From Vibrio alfacsensis (GTDB lineage Bacteria; Pseudomonadota; Gammaproteobacteria; Enterobacterales; Vibrionaceae), in NCBI RefSeq assembly GCF_003544875.1, contig NZ_CP032093.1:1302001-1366000 (forward strand): a stretch of DNA of 64,000 nucleotides, in the 5' to 3' direction. The position numbers and the translations under genes were made by a program. The notes below the pieces were generated by a model. The model was given only the letters and a program-made list of their open reading frames with translations, did no database searches and was not told where the DNA came from. This document shows, in pieces, positions 61,591-64,000 of this stretch. Numbering within the stretch: position 1 is the first letter of the stretch; every line of letters starts with the position of its first letter.

Positions 61591-61754
61591 CAACCTGAGG
61601 TCGTGTTAGTTTCGACTGTATACTGCGTTTTGTTTATTTGTGCGTGGCGCAAAATTGTCAAATTATTTTATTTTCCGTTAAGACAAAAATAATTAAATGT
61701 ATTTTATACCATCGTATTAAGCTGTCGCTATCAAGGAAAGTGCTAGGAAAAATA

Positions 61755-63530
61755 ATGATATACGTCTATTTGTTTGAAGCGAAGTCCATCCAAAAATTCT
61801 TATTTAACTCAGGTAAACTTAAGGATGTGATTTCTGCAAGTGAGCGCCTTGACCGGCTTATTGATACCTCCAAAAATAGTATTTTAGCGCAAGTATTACA
61901 CAGCGCCCGACTGGAGTCTGATCTTTTTGATGCGAATATGGCAAATCAACCAGGTTTGATTCGCTTTTTACGTTGTAAGGGTGGCGCTTTTTATGCCTAT
62001 TGTGAACAGCCCGAACCATTACAAAAATTGCGTTCACTTTGGACATTAACTGTTTCACAATTATTCCCATCATTAACCGTTACTGATGCGCTAGAACAAG
62101 CTGAAACCTTAATTCAAGCTATGGATAAAGGTCATAAGGCGTTAGCAGCAAGCAGAAATGCCCCTCAACTTTCTTTCCCTATTGCGCCAGCAATTGCAGA
62201 ACGGTATAGCAGGACAGGTAATGCATCGGTGCCACTTGGCGATCTCGCTAAGCGTGCAACCCATGCGCAAGAATCGCAAGATGACTCACTTGATTTTGAA
62301 ACAGAAAAGCACCGTCAAGCCTACCAATCTTTTGACTTAAGGGATGCGGCTGCACTACAAGACAGATTTACACCAGAATCGCATATTGGCGAGATTTATT
62401 ACCCAATTGATTTCGAGAAAGAATTTGATTTTGATGGCTCAAAGGAAAGCTTAATCAAATCAAAACGTGAAGCAATCAAAGATATGGCACTTATCCATAT
62501 TGACGGTAATGGCTTAGGTTTGTTGTTAATGGCATTGAAAACAGAGCTTTCAGCGGATGATGTTGATAACTATCGAAATGGGTTTAGAACGTTCTCAGAA
62601 GCGCTTAATGTAGCGACTGAAAAAGCAGCAAAACAGTCGACTCAAGAATTATTAGAAACGATTAAGCCAGAAACGCGAGATAACAAAGGGCGCTTTACTT
62701 TGCCTATGCGCCCTGTAGTACTTGGCGGCGATGATGTGACGCTTTTCTGTCGTGCAGATTTAGCCCTGCAATATAGCCGCACTTTCTGTAAACATTTCAA
62801 GCTTGAATCCGAACAAGCACTGAAGCCGTTATTTGAGCACTTCTTACCGAAAAGTACCGATTTGTTACCTTATATTACTGCAAGTGGTGGTGTGTTGTTT
62901 CATAAAGCAAGCCATCCATTTATGCAATCTCATCACTTAGTTGAAGCGCTGTGCGATCAAGCAAAAACGTTGACGAAAAGCATCTACGGTACAGGCAAAG
63001 TCGGCCCTGCTGCGCTTGCGATGTATCGTGTTTCAAATGCCACTCAGTTGAGTTTTGGGGAAATTACCGAAACGTCTTCGGTACACCATCGTGTTGAAAT
63101 GGGTATGCAGTCCTATTTTGTCGAGGAAGAAGCGGAAGAGCAAACTCATAAACGGAATTTTGGTTTATTAGGTAAGCTATGTGCGCTCTCAATGGAAAAA
63201 GATGCACCAGTATCTATTGCGAAATGGCGACAAATGGCCACCCACATTGCGCTCGATGATATGGAAGAAGCAAAGCGTATTTACCATCGCTGCATTGAGC
63301 AATGTAAAAATGAGCAAGCCAAAGCACAATTAAGTGAATTGCTTAAACGTTTTGTGCCTGAAGAAAGCACTCAAAAAAGTACTGCGCCATGGTGTTGGAC
63401 TGTTGAAAAAGAAAATCAATACGGAGAGCAAGAATCAGCACAGCAGACATTCATTAATGATCTGTTGATTTTTGCGCATTACCAGCCAGCAAAAACGGTT
63501 AACTTGCCGGATTGCAGGGAGAATATCTAA
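61755..63530 (+). CDS. cas10: Type III CRISPR Cas10, GGDD active site, no HD domain
   Basis: The product is about 591 residues, small for Cas10. It begins directly with a ferredoxin-like region (YVYLFEAKSIQKFLFNSGKL, then DVISASERLD); no HD nuclease domain or HD motif is seen. Palm domains are marked by LIHIDGNGLGLL (250-253) and VVLGGDDVTLF (GGDD 324-327), so cyclic oligoadenylate synthesis should be active. The frame is open to 61638, but the ATG at 61755 follows GGAAAA and gives the family N-terminus. Its stop overlaps the next gene (TAATG). It supplies the second messenger for the Card1-like nuclease. Confidence 0.92.
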   Translation: MIYVYLFEAKSIQKFLFNSGKLKDVISASERLDRLIDTSKNSILAQVLHSARLESDLFDANMANQPGLIRFLRCKGGAFYAYCEQPEPLQKLRSLWTLTVSQLFPSLTVTDALEQAETLIQAMDKGHKALAASRNAPQLSFPIAPAIAERYSRTGNASVPLGDLAKRATHAQESQDDSLDFETEKHRQAYQSFDLRDAAALQDRFTPESHIGEIYYPIDFEKEFDFDGSKESLIKSKREAIKDMALIHIDGNGLGLLLMALKTELSADDVDNYRNGFRTFSEALNVATEKAAKQSTQELLETIKPETRDNKGRFTLPMRPVVLGGDDVTLFCRADLALQYSRTFCKHFKLESEQALKPLFEHFLPKSTDLLPYITASGGVLFHKASHPFMQSHHLVEALCDQAKTLTKSIYGTGKVGPAALAMYRVSNATQLSFGEITETSSVHHRVEMGMQSYFVEEEAEEQTHKRNFGLLGKLCALSMEKDAPVSIAKWRQMATHIALDDMEEAKRIYHRCIEQCKNEQAKAQLSELLKRFVPEESTQKSTAPWCWTVEKENQYGEQESAQQTFINDLLIFAHYQPAKTVNLPDCRENI

Positions 63531-64000
63531 TGACCATTAAATTAACCTTGCAGTTTGACATTCAATCGCATTGGCATATTGGTTCGGGTAACGAAGGGGG
63601 CGCATACGCCGATGCGCTAGCGCTGAAGGATGAGCAAGGTTTGCCATACATTCCCGGACGTAGTGTGAAAGGTTTATTGCGTGAAGCCATGACGTTAGCG
63701 TGTGAGAATCAATGGTTTGAGGACGACAAACTAACACATCTCTTTGGTGAAGAGGGTAATAATGCGTTTACTCAAGGCAAAATCTCAGTAAGCAATGCAT
63801 CATTTTCTGCCGCTGAAAAAGTCTATTTTGGACAGCAAAAAGGTGCGAAGAAGCATCTGTATCAAGTGGTGCATTCGACGGCAATTGAACATACAACAGG
63901 TGTAGCAAAAAATACCAGTTTGCGCAGTCTAGAGGTGGTTATTCCGTTAACACTTTCTGCTCAGGTTATGGTGAATGGCACCAAAGAAGATGCTCAAGCG
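63530..64000 (+). CDS. Type III CRISPR RAMP protein, Csm3/Cmr4-like (partial)
   Basis: The first 157 codons of a RAMP-superfamily backbone subunit: LQFDIQSHWHIGSGNEGG, then the glycine-rich IPGRSVKGLLREAM, LFGEEGNNAF and GKISVSNASF. Such subunits form the crRNA-binding filament and often cut target RNA. Start is coupled to cas10 (TAATG overlap). The gene continues past the window; the exact subtype subunit (for example III-D Csm3-like) cannot be fixed from this part. Confidence 0.88.
   Translation, partial: MTIKLTLQFDIQSHWHIGSGNEGGAYADALALKDEQGLPYIPGRSVKGLLREAMTLACENQWFEDDKLTHLFGEEGNNAFTQGKISVSNASFSAAEKVYFGQQKGAKKHLYQVVHSTAIEHTTGVAKNTSLRSLEVVIPLTLSAQVMVNGTKEDAQA

Overview
The window reads as a Vibrionaceae chromosome segment, almost certainly Vibrio (Harveyi- or Vulnificus-clade-like). 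The gene set supports this: trxB-cydD-cydC synteny, the long (367 aa) PurC, a VC0807-family membrane protein, a VC1184-type NifS-like protein, DUF3334, DUF3581, a VcINDY-like transporter, a complete hut locus and VVA1548-type Csx16. I recognised no tRNA or rRNA gene.

Layout. 1-44.4 kb is ordinary core genome: end of serC; a periplasmic binding protein paired with a sensor diguanylate cyclase; cydDC and trxB; a 2OG-Fe dioxygenase/NifS-like pair; a second diguanylate cyclase; a dicarboxylate transporter; sanA; maeA; an HrpB-like helicase; purC with a perfect PurR box; an SOS-box-controlled SulA-like gene; a Sel1/J-domain membrane protein; an OmpA-type lipoprotein; ydiJ; hutC/hutIGUH; an SpoOM-like gene; paired acyl-CoA dehydrogenases; a third GGDEF gene. 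From about 44.5 kb the window enters a mobile island: P4-type integrase with tandem TTGTACCAAAT repeats, a broken HTH gene, an IS630 remnant and a relic CRISPR repeat. A type III CRISPR-Cas locus follows and runs past the right edge.

The CRISPR island holds, from left to right: a YegI/PphC/YegL-like kinase-phosphatase-vWA operon (-); CRISPR array 1 (11 repeats); an adaptation operon (-) with two tandem cas2 genes, a reverse transcriptase-Cas1 fusion and an uncharacterised upstream gene; CRISPR array 2 (5 repeats); a small unknown gene (-); an unknown gene plus csx16 (+); a Card1/Can2-like CARF nuclease (-); a DUF1232/YkvA membrane protein (-); a radical SAM protein (-); and, divergent from it, cas10 (GGDD present, HD absent) and a RAMP gene cut by the edge. 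This is best read as a type III (III-D-like) system with RNA-capable adaptation and cyclic-oligoadenylate signalling.

The most unusual signal is a 10-bp palindrome, ACAAATTTGT. It occurs at five intergenic places inside this island, each 28-29 bp upstream of a TATA-like -10 hexamer that points into an operon: the YegL operon, the RT-Cas1 operon, the 55.6 kb gene, the YkvA gene and cas10, with possible bidirectional use toward the radical SAM gene and the 56.25 kb gene. This geometry suggests one activator controlling adaptation, interference and accessory genes together. It ties otherwise unexplained genes (YegIKL-like cluster, radical SAM, YkvA) to the CRISPR system.

Caution: at least ten otherwise conserved genes are broken by single-base indels, mostly one-base losses in short homopolymers. 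The pattern looks like residual sequencing error, so those genes may be intact in the organism.
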